From: Alphaproteobacteria bacterium
GTDB lineage: Bacteria; Pseudomonadota; Alphaproteobacteria; Caulobacterales; Caulobacteraceae
Reading direction: 5' to 3'
Assembly (NCBI GenBank): GCA_018826515.1
Contig: JAHKAM010000038.1
Location: 1-62,008 of the forward strand
DNA: 62,008 nt
Below are positions 26,489 through 34,149 of the stretch, in pieces; within the stretch, counting starts at the first letter, position 1; each line of letters starts with the position of its first letter. The position numbers and the translations under genes were made by a program. Below the pieces are notes generated by a model. That model saw only the letters and a program-made list of their open reading frames with translations. It did not search any database and had not been told where the DNA came from.

Positions 26489-27610
26489 ATGCCTCGCTAC
26501 CAGTATCTGAGACATCGTATAACGGCGGCCGACCGGCCGCGGGTCATCGAGCATCTTCAGCGTCTGCGTGCGCAACTGGACCGCGATATTCCCGACAAGG
26601 ATTCCGGCAGCAATCTGTTGCTGGCGACCTGGAACATCCGTGATCTGGGCAAGCCCGGGCCGGGCTGGGGCTGGGGTCGGCGGCTGCCCGAAAGCCATTT
26701 CTACATCGCCGAGATCCTGTCGCGCTTCGATTTCGTGGCCGTGCAGGAGGTCAATGAGCTCGACGAGTGGAACAAGGTCATGGACATCCTGGGGCCTGAC
26801 TGGGACTTCATCGCCACCGACGTCACCGACAAGGCCCTGGGCGGCAATGGCGAGCGGCTTCTGTACCTCTATGACAAGCGGAAGGTCTGGTTTCAGAACA
26901 TCGCCGGCGAAATCGTCCTGCCGAACGACATGCTGGTCACCGATGTCACCGGGGACAGCGACGAGGCCCTGTATCGCGGCAAACAGTTCCGGCGCACGCC
27001 GTTCCAGACCGCCTTCCAGTCTGGCTGGTTCAAATTCGATATCTGCACCGTCCATCTCTACTATGGCGAGGACAGCGGTTCGAAGCTGAGGGAGCGGATC
27101 GCCGAGATCGACCGCATCGCCCGCTATCTGGCCAAACGCGCCGAGCAGAGTTTGAAAGCCGGTCGCGCCCTGATCCTGTTGGGGGATTTCAACATCGTCC
27201 ATCCGGAGCATGAGACGATGAAGGCCCTGACGCGCCATGGCTTCGTCACGCCCAAGGCCCTGGCGGCGCCCAGCAATCTGGATCGCACCAAATACTACGA
27301 CCAGATCGCCTTCATGACCGAGCCGGCGGTGCTGGAGTATATTGATCGGCCCGCCGCGAATGGCGGGGCCGCCAACGTCGGCATCTTCGAAATCTTCGAA
27401 AGCGTCTTCCGCGACGGAGCGGCCGGCGCGGATGACATGGCGGATTACGAAGCGCCGCTCCGCAAGACGTCAAAGGGCGCGACGGGCGATCTCCGTGAGG
27501 CGTACCGGGACTGGCGCACCTGGCAGATATCGGACCACAAGCCGATGTGGGTCCGGATCAACACCAATGGCGCCACGGGCTATCTGGACCGGCTGAAGGC
27601 CGGCGGCTGA
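26489..27610 (+). CDS. endonuclease/exonuclease/phosphatase-fold protein
   Basis: A 373-residue protein with the metal-dependent EEP fold. The motifs are LLLATWNIRDLG, VAVQEVNELDEWN (catalytic Glu), TVHLYYGED, ILLGDFNIVHPEHETM and, at the C-terminus, WQISDHKPMWV with the catalytic Asp-His pair. There is no signal peptide. I chose ATG 26489, nine bases after GGAGG; an ATG at 26483 is only three bases away. The substrate may be nucleic acid, phospholipid or inositol phosphate; the sequence does not decide this. Confidence 0.85.
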   Translation: MPRYQYLRHRITAADRPRVIEHLQRLRAQLDRDIPDKDSGSNLLLATWNIRDLGKPGPGWGWGRRLPESHFYIAEILSRFDFVAVQEVNELDEWNKVMDILGPDWDFIATDVTDKALGGNGERLLYLYDKRKVWFQNIAGEIVLPNDMLVTDVTGDSDEALYRGKQFRRTPFQTAFQSGWFKFDICTVHLYYGEDSGSKLRERIAEIDRIARYLAKRAEQSLKAGRALILLGDFNIVHPEHETMKALTRHGFVTPKALAAPSNLDRTKYYDQIAFMTEPAVLEYIDRPAANGGAANVGIFEIFESVFRDGAAGADDMADYEAPLRKTSKGATGDLREAYRDWRTWQISDHKPMWVRINTNGATGYLDRLKAGG

Positions 27611-27631
27611 TCGCCCGGCGTCGGCGGAGCG

Positions 27632-28615
27632 TCAGTCCCGGATCGGATCCGGCAGCACGGCGCCGACGTGGTCGATGCCGAGGCGCGCGGCGATCTCCAT
27701 CTGCCGCGCCCGCTCGCCATAGCGCGCCTTCTGCCCGTCCGAGCGGTCGTCGGCGCAGCGGTCGCAGCAGACGCCCTCAATATATCGGGGCGAAGTCCGC
27801 CCTTCCGGGCTGACCGGCATGCGGCAGCCCCGGCACAGCGAATGGCTGCCGGGGGTCAGGCCGTGACCGACGGCGACCCGTTCGTCGAAGACGAAACATT
27901 CGCCCCGCCACAGGCTGTCGGCCTCGGGCGTCGTCTCGAGGTAGCGCAGGATGCCGCCCTCCAGATGGAAGACGTCCTGCACGCCCTCGGCCTTGAGGAA
28001 GGCGGTGGCCTTTTCGCAGCGGATGCCGCCGGTGCAGTACATGGCCACCCTGGGCGGCGTCGGCCCGTCCAGCAGGGCCCGGCCCTCGGTGCGGAACCAG
28101 TCCGGAAAGTCGCGGAAGCCGCGCGTATTGGGCTGGATCGCGCCGGCGAAGGCGCCGACGGCGGCCTCATAGTCGTTGCGGGTGTCGATCACGATCACGT
28201 CCGGATCCTGGATCAGGGCGTTCCAGTCGGCCGGGGCGACATAGGTCCCGGCGTTGACGGCGGGGTCGAGGTCCGGCTGGCCCATGGTGACGATCTCGGG
28301 CTTGATCCGCACCTTGAGGCGGTGGAACGGCATGCCCGCGGCCGTCGCAAATTTCACGTCGAGCCCGGCGAAACCGGGGAGGGCGCGAATGCCGGCCAGG
28401 ACGCGGTCGATGGAGGCCCCAGGCCCGGCGATCGTCCCGTTCAGTCCTTCATGCGCGACCAGCAGGGTGCCGCGCACGTCGGGCCGGCACAGGGCGTCGA
28501 GTTGTTCGCGAACGGCCTCGGGGTCAGCGATGGTCGCGAACCGGTAGAGGGCGGCGACGCGGACGGGGGCGGATGGGGGAAGGGCGGTCACCGCGGCATC
28601 CTGCTTCGCCATCAT
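27632..28615 (-). CDS. trhO: tRNA uridine-34 hydroxylase TrhO (YceA family)
   Basis: A 327-residue protein with an N-terminal ferredoxin-like domain and a rhodanese domain, with active-site Cys near residue 200 in YCTGGIRCEKA. The Cys-rich C-terminus (LCRGCRMPV ... GVCCDRCAD) is a zinc-binding feature of the longer family members. TrhO catalyses oxygen-dependent formation of 5-hydroxyuridine at tRNA position 34. It converges on the EEP-fold gene, with a 21-bp gap. A homologue in wobble-base modification (mnmC) also lies in this window. Confidence 0.93.
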   Translation of the reverse strand: MMAKQDAAVTALPPSAPVRVAALYRFATIADPEAVREQLDALCRPDVRGTLLVAHEGLNGTIAGPGASIDRVLAGIRALPGFAGLDVKFATAAGMPFHRLKVRIKPEIVTMGQPDLDPAVNAGTYVAPADWNALIQDPDVIVIDTRNDYEAAVGAFAGAIQPNTRGFRDFPDWFRTEGRALLDGPTPPRVAMYCTGGIRCEKATAFLKAEGVQDVFHLEGGILRYLETTPEADSLWRGECFVFDERVAVGHGLTPGSHSLCRGCRMPVSPEGRTSPRYIEGVCCDRCADDRSDGQKARYGERARQMEIAARLGIDHVGAVLPDPIRD

Positions 28616-28709
28616 CAGTCTGCCAAGGAAGGGCGCGAGCGGAGCCGCAAACAGCCCTTCTTCGCGCTGCCCGGGCCTGCCCTGCGAAGCGCGCCAGCGC
28701 GAAGCAGGG

Positions 28710-28785
<76 letters not shown>

Positions 28786-28791
28786 CCTTGT

Positions 28792-28807
28792 CCCGTGGAA
28801 CCACGGG
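28792..28807 (-). repeat. inverted repeat in the tRNA-Ala 5' leader
   Basis: CCCGTGG and CCACGGG are separated by two bases, six bases upstream of the mature tRNA 5' end. It parallels the leader repeat of tRNA-Val at 7729-7748. Confidence 0.55.
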
Positions 28808-28824
28808 GCGCAGGCGAGCGCGCG

Positions 28825-28853
28825 ACATACGAGGGGCGGGGCGGGAGTGTCAA
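28825..28853 (-). promoter_or_regulatory. predicted promoter of tRNA-Ala
   Basis: On the minus strand a TTGACA box (28848-28853) is followed after 17 bases by GTATGT (28825-28830). The start would be about 30 bases upstream of the mature tRNA. Confidence 0.5.
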
Positions 28854-28950
28854 CGGGGTTGGCGCCGCCCCGGCCTGCGGCGCCGGAATCCTTGGACGTG
28901 GGGCGCGGTCACGCTAGAAGCAGGGCTGATTTCGCTTCGGGAGCCCCTTC

Positions 28951-29256
28951 ATGGGTTACGCCATCGTCTGGCTGGTCAATACGATCCTGTCGATCATGAC
29001 CTGGTCGATCATTCTTTCGGCCATCATCAGCTGGCTGTTCGCCTTTGATGTCATCAACCGCCGCAACCGGTTCGTGAACCAGCTGGCCGACTTCCTCGAC
29101 CGGATCACCGCGCCCCTGCTGGAGCCGTTCCGGCGGATCATTCCGCCGCTGGGCGGCATCGACATCTCGCCGATCGTGGTGCTTCTGCTGATCAGTTTCG
29201 CGCGGATTCTGTTCAACCGGATGAGCGCGCCCTATCTGATTTCGATCCTGGGCTAG
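28951..29256 (+). CDS. YggT family inner-membrane protein
   Basis: A 101-residue protein with two hydrophobic segments (about residues 3-30 and 68-90) around the family motif LDRITAPLLEPFRRIIPP. YggT proteins span the inner membrane; roles in osmotic-shock tolerance and cell-division or septal functions have been proposed in different bacteria. The start at 28951 gives the full conserved N-terminus. It is not clearly in an operon. Confidence 0.88.
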   Translation: MGYAIVWLVNTILSIMTWSIILSAIISWLFAFDVINRRNRFVNQLADFLDRITAPLLEPFRRIIPPLGGIDISPIVVLLLISFARILFNRMSAPYLISILG

Positions 29257-29389
29257 CGATCGTGCGCGACCGCGGCGCCACGGGGGGACAGGTTCGGGGC
29301 GCGCGCCGCGTTCCGGCCTTGCGCCGTCCCACAAGGGTCCTAAGGTGCCGCTCCGTCCGGGCCCCGCGCCCGCCAGCCAACCGGAATTC

Positions 29390-30268
29390 ATGACCACGAT
29401 CCGATCCGTCGCCATCGTCGGCGCAGGCCAGATGGGCGCAGGCATCGCCCAGGCGGTGGCCGCGGGCGGCTATCAGGTGCTGCTGTACGACGCCGCCGCC
29501 GATCGCGTGCCCCAGGCCCAGGCCGCCATCGCCGCCAGCCTGGCGCGTCAGGTCGAGCGCGGCCTGGTCGACCAGGCGGCCGCCGACGCCGCCCTGTCGC
29601 GCATCTCGCCGGCGGCGTCCCTCGCGGCCGCGGCCAAGGCCGATCTGGTCATCGAGGCGGCGGTCGAGGACGAGGCGGTCAAGAAGGCGATCCTGACCGA
29701 ACTGGCGCCGCATCTGGGTCCGGACACCCTGCTGGCGTCCAACACCTCCTCGATCTCGATCACCCGGCTGGCCTCGGTCACCGACCGGCCCGACCGGTTC
29801 ATCGGCCTGCATTTCATGAAGCCGGCGCCGGTGATGAAGCTGGTCGAGATCATCCGCGGCATCGCCACCTCGGCCGATACCTATGAGGCCGCGGTGGCCT
29901 TCGCCGAATCGCTGGGCAAGACCACCACCAACGCCGAGGACTTCCCCGCCTTCATCGTCAACCGCATCCTGGTGCCGATGATCAACGAGGCGATCTACAC
30001 CCTGTACGAGGGCGTCGGGAACGTGGCCTCGATCGACAAGGCGCTGAAGCTGGGCGCCAACCATCCGATGGGGCCGCTGGAGCTGGCGGACTTCATGGGG
30101 CTGGACGTCGTCCTGGCGATCATGAACGTGCTCTATGAGGGGCTGGCCGACAGCAAATACCGGCCCTGTCCGCTGCTGGTGAAATATGTCGAGGCCGGCT
30201 GGCTGGGCCGCAAGTCGGGCCGCGGCTTCTACGACTATTCCGGCGATACGCCGGTCCCGACCCGGTGA
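29390..30268 (+). CDS. 3-hydroxybutyryl-CoA / 3-hydroxyacyl-CoA dehydrogenase
   Basis: A 292-residue NAD-dependent dehydrogenase. The Rossmann motif GAGQMGAGIAQ is at residues 10-20. The catalytic region is SNTSSISITRLASVTDRPDRFIGLHFMKPAP, with active-site His, and the C-terminal helical domain has DFPAFIVNRILVPMINEAIY. It interconverts acetoacetyl-CoA and 3-hydroxybutyryl-CoA, in fatty-acid, crotonyl-CoA or storage-polymer metabolism. The start at ATG 29390 matches the family; an upstream GTG at 29345 adds a non-conserved Pro-rich stretch. Confidence 0.94.
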   Translation: MTTIRSVAIVGAGQMGAGIAQAVAAGGYQVLLYDAAADRVPQAQAAIAASLARQVERGLVDQAAADAALSRISPAASLAAAAKADLVIEAAVEDEAVKKAILTELAPHLGPDTLLASNTSSISITRLASVTDRPDRFIGLHFMKPAPVMKLVEIIRGIATSADTYEAAVAFAESLGKTTTNAEDFPAFIVNRILVPMINEAIYTLYEGVGNVASIDKALKLGANHPMGPLELADFMGLDVVLAIMNVLYEGLADSKYRPCPLLVKYVEAGWLGRKSGRGFYDYSGDTPVPTR

Positions 30269-30278
30269 TCCCGGCGCG

Positions 30279-30848
30279 ATGATCCCGATTCCCGAAAAGC
30301 CCGAAGACTTCCCCGGCCAGCAGCGTGTGGCCTGGCGACGCGAACCGCACTGGATCGTTCTGGCGGCCCTGGCCGGGGCGCTCTGGCCGCCCATTCCGAT
30401 CACCCTGCTGGTCTGGCCGCCCGGAAACCTGGGGCTGTCGCTCGAGATCGACCCGAGGCTGGTGGTCCTGGTCATCGGCCTGATCGCCGTCCCGACGGGC
30501 CTTTGGCTTCTGCGGCGCGAGCGTGACCGGACGGGACGGCCGTCGACGCGGCTGGGCGTGGTCTGGCGGTTCATGTTCTACGGCGGACTGCTGGCGGCCG
30601 GGCTTCAGGCGCTGTTCGCCATCGTGCTGTGCATCTTCGGCTGGTTCGAGGCCGGCGGCATCGCCCAGGCGGCGGGGGCCACCGAGACGACCCTGCTGAT
30701 CTATGGCGTGGGCCTGTTGCCTGTCGCGGTCATGATCGGCGTCAGCTACGCCCTGTGGGCCGGCCTGTGCGCCGCCTTCATCGCCTTCCGGCCGCAGCCC
30801 GAAGTCCGGGACCGGCTCGGAGTCATGCGCGACCGCGACGACGCCTGA
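30279..30848 (+). CDS. membrane protein of unknown function
   Basis: A 189-residue protein with a soluble N-terminus (MIPIPEKPEDFPGQQRVAWR) and four hydrophobic segments at about 27-45, 60-78, 95-120 and 140-165. No family is recognised. It starts 11 bp after the dehydrogenase and is likely co-transcribed with it, although no functional link is evident. The longer frame from 30186 is an overlap within the dehydrogenase gene. Confidence 0.72.
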   Translation: MIPIPEKPEDFPGQQRVAWRREPHWIVLAALAGALWPPIPITLLVWPPGNLGLSLEIDPRLVVLVIGLIAVPTGLWLLRRERDRTGRPSTRLGVVWRFMFYGGLLAAGLQALFAIVLCIFGWFEAGGIAQAAGATETTLLIYGVGLLPVAVMIGVSYALWAGLCAAFIAFRPQPEVRDRLGVMRDRDDA

Positions 30849-30934
30849 TTGATCCGGGCCCTCCGTTACACAGAATTCAGTTTCAAGCGGGCGTCGCTTC
30901 GTCCAGGTTGATCCCGCCAGGCTGGGGGGAAACC

Positions 30935-32197
30935 ATGGCTGCTCTTGAAGTCGATACCGCGCCGCGGACCGTGCTGACGCCTGTCCAGCCCAAGGACCGC
31001 ATCTATAATCTGGATGTGCTGCGGGGCTGGGCCATCCTGGGCATTCTGGCGGTCAACGCCATCAGCTTCGCCTGGCCGTTCCAGCTGACCATGTCCGAGT
31101 CGCCGCCGCCGGGCGCGCTCGGCCAGGCCGACGTCATCGGCCTGTGGGTCACCGACGTCTTCTTCGCCGACAAGATGCGCACCCTGTTCACCATGCTGTT
31201 CGGCGTGTCGGTGTTTCTGGTCGGCGGCGAGCGGTTCGACGAGGACCGCGGCAAGCTGCTGCGCCGCCGCCTGCTGTGGCTGTTGCTGATCGGCCTGATC
31301 CACGGTGCGGTCTTCTGGTACGGCGACATCCTGCTGCACTACGCCTACTGCGGCCTGCTGGTGATGATGATGCGCTCGTGGAGCGCGCGGCGGCTGATCT
31401 GGGTCGGCGGCTCGATCACCCTGCTGTGGGGCGTCGTCGCCACGGCCGGCTACTGGGGCATGGCCAATCTTCCGGCCGAGTTCTCGGCCAAGATGCAGGC
31501 CGGCATGCCGGCCGCCGATCCCGCCGCCATCCAGGCCGCGATCGATCTCTACCGCAGCGGCTGGCCGGCCGGCCTGCTGGCCAATCTCGAGACCTGGGCG
31601 ACGTTCCAGCTGATGGCCAGCCCGTTCCTGATCGTCGTCACCGTTCCGCTGATGCTGCTGGGGCTGGGGCTGTTCAAGTCGGGCTATCTGTCCGGCCGGT
31701 CGCCCCTGTGGGTCTATCTGCTGGTGCTTCTGGCCGGGGGCGCCAATCTGGCCGCCTTCGCCTGGTTCGGCTGGCAGGAGGCGATGGCCCCCGAGGGCGT
31801 TGACCCGACCAACGGTCTGGCCGCCGCCGCCGGCGGCATGGCCCCCCTGATCACCCTGTTCTACGCCACGGTCCTGATCCTGATTAACCGGTTCGGCCTG
31901 CGGGTGCTGACCGCCATGTTCGCCCCCGTCGGGCGCATGGCCTTCACCAACTATCTGACCCAGACCCTGATCATGGTCACCCTCTACTATGCGCCCTGGG
32001 GTCCGATGTGGTTCGGGACCCACGGCCCGGCCGAGATGTGGATGGTGGTCGGCGCGGTCTGGATCGCCCAGCTGATCTGGTCGCCGCTGTGGTTGTCGGT
32101 GTTCAGCATGGGGCCGCTTGAGTGGCTGTGGCGCTGCCTGACCTACGGGCGGATGGTGCCGATCCGCAGACCCGCCCCGGTCACGGTCGTCCCCTGA
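30935..32197 (+). CDS. DUF418 family membrane protein
   Basis: A 420-residue multi-pass membrane protein. It carries the acyltransferase-3-like N-terminus NLDVLRGWAILGILAVN, the block FTMLFGVSVFLVG, and the DUF418 C-terminal domain with GRMAFTNYLTQTLI and LWRCLTYGRMVPI at its end. Proteins of this type (YeiB-like) are predicted inner-membrane proteins of unknown transport or modification role. The start at 30935 is just upstream of the conserved region, behind a weak GGGGGA site. Confidence 0.88.
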   Translation: MAALEVDTAPRTVLTPVQPKDRIYNLDVLRGWAILGILAVNAISFAWPFQLTMSESPPPGALGQADVIGLWVTDVFFADKMRTLFTMLFGVSVFLVGGERFDEDRGKLLRRRLLWLLLIGLIHGAVFWYGDILLHYAYCGLLVMMMRSWSARRLIWVGGSITLLWGVVATAGYWGMANLPAEFSAKMQAGMPAADPAAIQAAIDLYRSGWPAGLLANLETWATFQLMASPFLIVVTVPLMLLGLGLFKSGYLSGRSPLWVYLLVLLAGGANLAAFAWFGWQEAMAPEGVDPTNGLAAAAGGMAPLITLFYATVLILINRFGLRVLTAMFAPVGRMAFTNYLTQTLIMVTLYYAPWGPMWFGTHGPAEMWMVVGAVWIAQLIWSPLWLSVFSMGPLEWLWRCLTYGRMVPIRRPAPVTVVP

Positions 32198-32236
32198 GCG
32201 TTGCCCGGCGGCGGGTGATGGCTTAAGCGGCGCGGC

Positions 32237-33733
32237 ATGACTGACGCCGCCCCCCCCGCCCGCCCCGAAGCCCGAAACCCGCGGGGGTTCGCCGATCGCC
32301 GCGGCCGCGACCTCACCGCCGAGCGCCGCCTCGTGGCCCGGGTGTCCGAGGTCTATGAGCGCTGGGGCTTCGAGCCGCTGGAGACCGGGGCGTTCGAATA
32401 CGCCGACGCCCTCGGCAAATTCCTGCCGGACGCCGACCGTCCCAACGAGGGCGTCTTCGCCCTGCAGGACGACGACGACCAGTGGATGGCGCTGCGCTAC
32501 GACCTGACGGCGCCGCTGGCCCGGTTCGCGGCGCAAGGGTGGGAGACCCTGCCCAAGCCGTTCCGCCGCTACGCCTTCGGCCCGGTGTGGCGCAATGAGA
32601 AGCCCGGCCCCGGCCGCTTCCGGGAGTTCGTCCAGTGCGACGCCGACACCGTCGGCTCGGACCGGCCCGAGGCCGACGCCGAGATCATCGCCATGGCCTG
32701 CGAGGGCCTGCGGGCGGCGGGGCTGGACGCCGGCCAGGCCGTGGTGCGGGTGTCGAACCGGAAACTGTTCGACGGCCTGTTCGACGCCGGCGGGGTCGTG
32801 GATCCGCGCCAGCGGCTGACCGCCTTGCGCGCCATCGACAAATTCGATCGTCTGGGCTGGGAGGGCGTGGCGGCCCTGCTCGGCGAGGGACGGCTGGACG
32901 AGTCGGGGGACTACACCAAGGGGGCCGACCTGCCGCTCGGCGTGGCCGCGACGATCGAGGCCTTCCTGGCGTCGGCGGGCGACGCGAGCCTGTCCCGGGC
33001 GGCGACGCTCGAGGCCGTGGCGCGCGCCGGCGGACTGGGGGCGACCGGCGAGGCGGCCCTCGAGGAACTGGCCGCCATCGACGCCGCCCTCAGGGCGATG
33101 AAGGTCGACCAGGCGGCGGTGCGCTTCGATCCGACCATCGTGCGCGGGCTGGAATACTACACCGGAGCGGTGTTCGAGGCCGAACTGCTGCTGGACACCG
33201 TCGACGACAAGGGCCGGGCCGTGCGCTTCGGCTCGATCGGCGGCGGCGGGCGTTACGATGATCTGGTGGCGCGGTTCACCGGCGAACGGCTGCCGGCGAC
33301 CGGGTTCTCGTTCGGGGTGTCGCGCCTGGCCTCGGCCCTGCGCGCGGCCGGACGGGGCGACGAGGACGCGGTGCGCGGGCCGGTGGTGGTCATCGTCTTC
33401 TCCGACGCCGACATGCAGCACTACCTCGATGCGGTCTCGGAACTGCGCAACGCCGGGATCGCCGCCGAGCTCTATCTCGGCCGGGCGGGGATGAAGGCGC
33501 AGATGAAATACGCCGATCGCCGCGGGGCGCCGGCCGCCGTCATCCTGGGCGGCGACGAGATCGCGGCCGGACAGGTGACGGTCAAGGACCTGGACGCCGG
33601 CCGGGCACTGGCCGCCGGCGTCAGCGACAATGAGGCGTGGAAATCCGAACGGCCCGGCCAGCGGATCGTGCCGCGATCGGAGCTGGTGGCCACCGTCGCC
33701 CGGATCGTCGCCCAGGTCCGCACGACGTCGTGA
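32237..33733 (+). CDS. hisS: histidyl-tRNA synthetase, alphaproteobacterial type
   Basis: A 498-residue class II synthetase that charges tRNA-His. The class II motif 2 appears as FRRYAFGPVWRNEKPGPGRFREFVQCDAD, the histidine motifs as IVRGLEYYTGAVFE and GSIGGGGRYDDLVA, and motif 3 as GFSFGVSRL. The C-terminal anticodon domain carries VVIVFSDADMQHY and DRRGAPAAVILGGDE. The enlarged, divergent form is typical of the alphaproteobacterial group known to aminoacylate tRNA-His lacking the extra G-1. The stop codon lies inside a 27-bp perfect palindrome. Confidence 0.93.
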   Translation: MTDAAPPARPEARNPRGFADRRGRDLTAERRLVARVSEVYERWGFEPLETGAFEYADALGKFLPDADRPNEGVFALQDDDDQWMALRYDLTAPLARFAAQGWETLPKPFRRYAFGPVWRNEKPGPGRFREFVQCDADTVGSDRPEADAEIIAMACEGLRAAGLDAGQAVVRVSNRKLFDGLFDAGGVVDPRQRLTALRAIDKFDRLGWEGVAALLGEGRLDESGDYTKGADLPLGVAATIEAFLASAGDASLSRAATLEAVARAGGLGATGEAALEELAAIDAALRAMKVDQAAVRFDPTIVRGLEYYTGAVFEAELLLDTVDDKGRAVRFGSIGGGGRYDDLVARFTGERLPATGFSFGVSRLASALRAAGRGDEDAVRGPVVVIVFSDADMQHYLDAVSELRNAGIAAELYLGRAGMKAQMKYADRRGAPAAVILGGDEIAAGQVTVKDLDAGRALAAGVSDNEAWKSERPGQRIVPRSELVATVARIVAQVRTTS

Positions 33734-33754
33734 CTTATCATTGATAAGTCACGA
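33728..33754. repeat. 27-bp perfect palindrome over the hisS stop codon
   Basis: Arms TCGTGACTTATCA and TGATAAGTCACGA, 13 bp each, surround one central T. The hisS TGA (33731-33733) is inside the left arm. It is AT-rich at the centre compared with its surroundings. No T-run follows on either strand, so it is not a standard terminator; it resembles a dimer-binding operator or a 3' mRNA hairpin. Confidence 0.8.
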
Positions 33755-33901
33755 AAAATCCGGGTTTTGCCCGCCCGTTCATTGACTTGAGGCCGTAAAT
33801 GTCGTCTTTTTGACGCACTCGGGAAGCGCAGCGTTTCGGCGCAGCAGCGGCCCGGAGGCGTTTCGGGGAGGAAACGTCCGCTCGTCAAAGAGCGAAAGAA
33901 A

Positions 33902-33937
33902 GCCCGCCGCGATGTATCCCCCGCGGCGGGCTTTTTT
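33902..33937 (+). terminator. rho-independent terminator, plus strand
   Basis: A perfect 10-bp stem GCCCGCCGCG/CGCGGCGGGC with a 10-base loop is followed by six T. It ends either the hisS transcript, about 170 bases after its stop, or a separate short RNA beginning near 33815. Confidence 0.85.
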
Positions 33938-33993
33938 GCATCCATTTTCAGGGCGCTAACGCTCGCCGCGCGGCGGCTCGCTGCTTGAGCGCG

Positions 33994-34140
33994 TTCTCCC
34001 TCCCCCGAAGTGGGGAGGGACGGCGAGGCATGGCCGAGCCCGGGTGGGGAAGTGCGAACCTGCCGCCGGCGGCGCCTGAGGCTGCACCACCCCACCCGGA
34101 TCGCTACGCGATCGTCCCTCCCCATGAAGGGGAGGGAGAA
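33994..34140. repeat. dispersed long inverted-repeat element, copy 1
   Basis: The ends TTCTCCCTCCCC (33994 on) and GGGGAGGGAGAA (to 34140) are complementary. Each arm is itself a hairpin (TCCCTCCCC paired with GGGGAGGGA). The right arm holds CCCACCCGGATCGCTACGCG. Related elements lie at 47198-47330 and 59484-59626. This one sits between the convergent ends of hisS and the M13 peptidase gene. Confidence 0.75.
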
Positions 34141-34149
34141 CCGTGACGT

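Larger units (their letters stand above)
33734..34149. other. 416-bp gene-less stretch after hisS
   Basis: The stretch holds the rest of the palindrome at 33728-33754, a TTGACT box at 33782-33787, a possible short non-coding RNA or 3' UTR with a hairpin GCGTTTC/GAAACGT near 33868-33888, a strong terminator at 33902-33937, and an inverted-repeat element at 33994-34140. I see no protein-coding gene. Confidence 0.6.

Noticed and set aside
30866..33421. 851-codon leftward frame opposite DUF418 and hisS
   Set aside because: Composition is Gln/Gly/His/Arg-rich with no domain, and two well-supported genes lie on the other strand.
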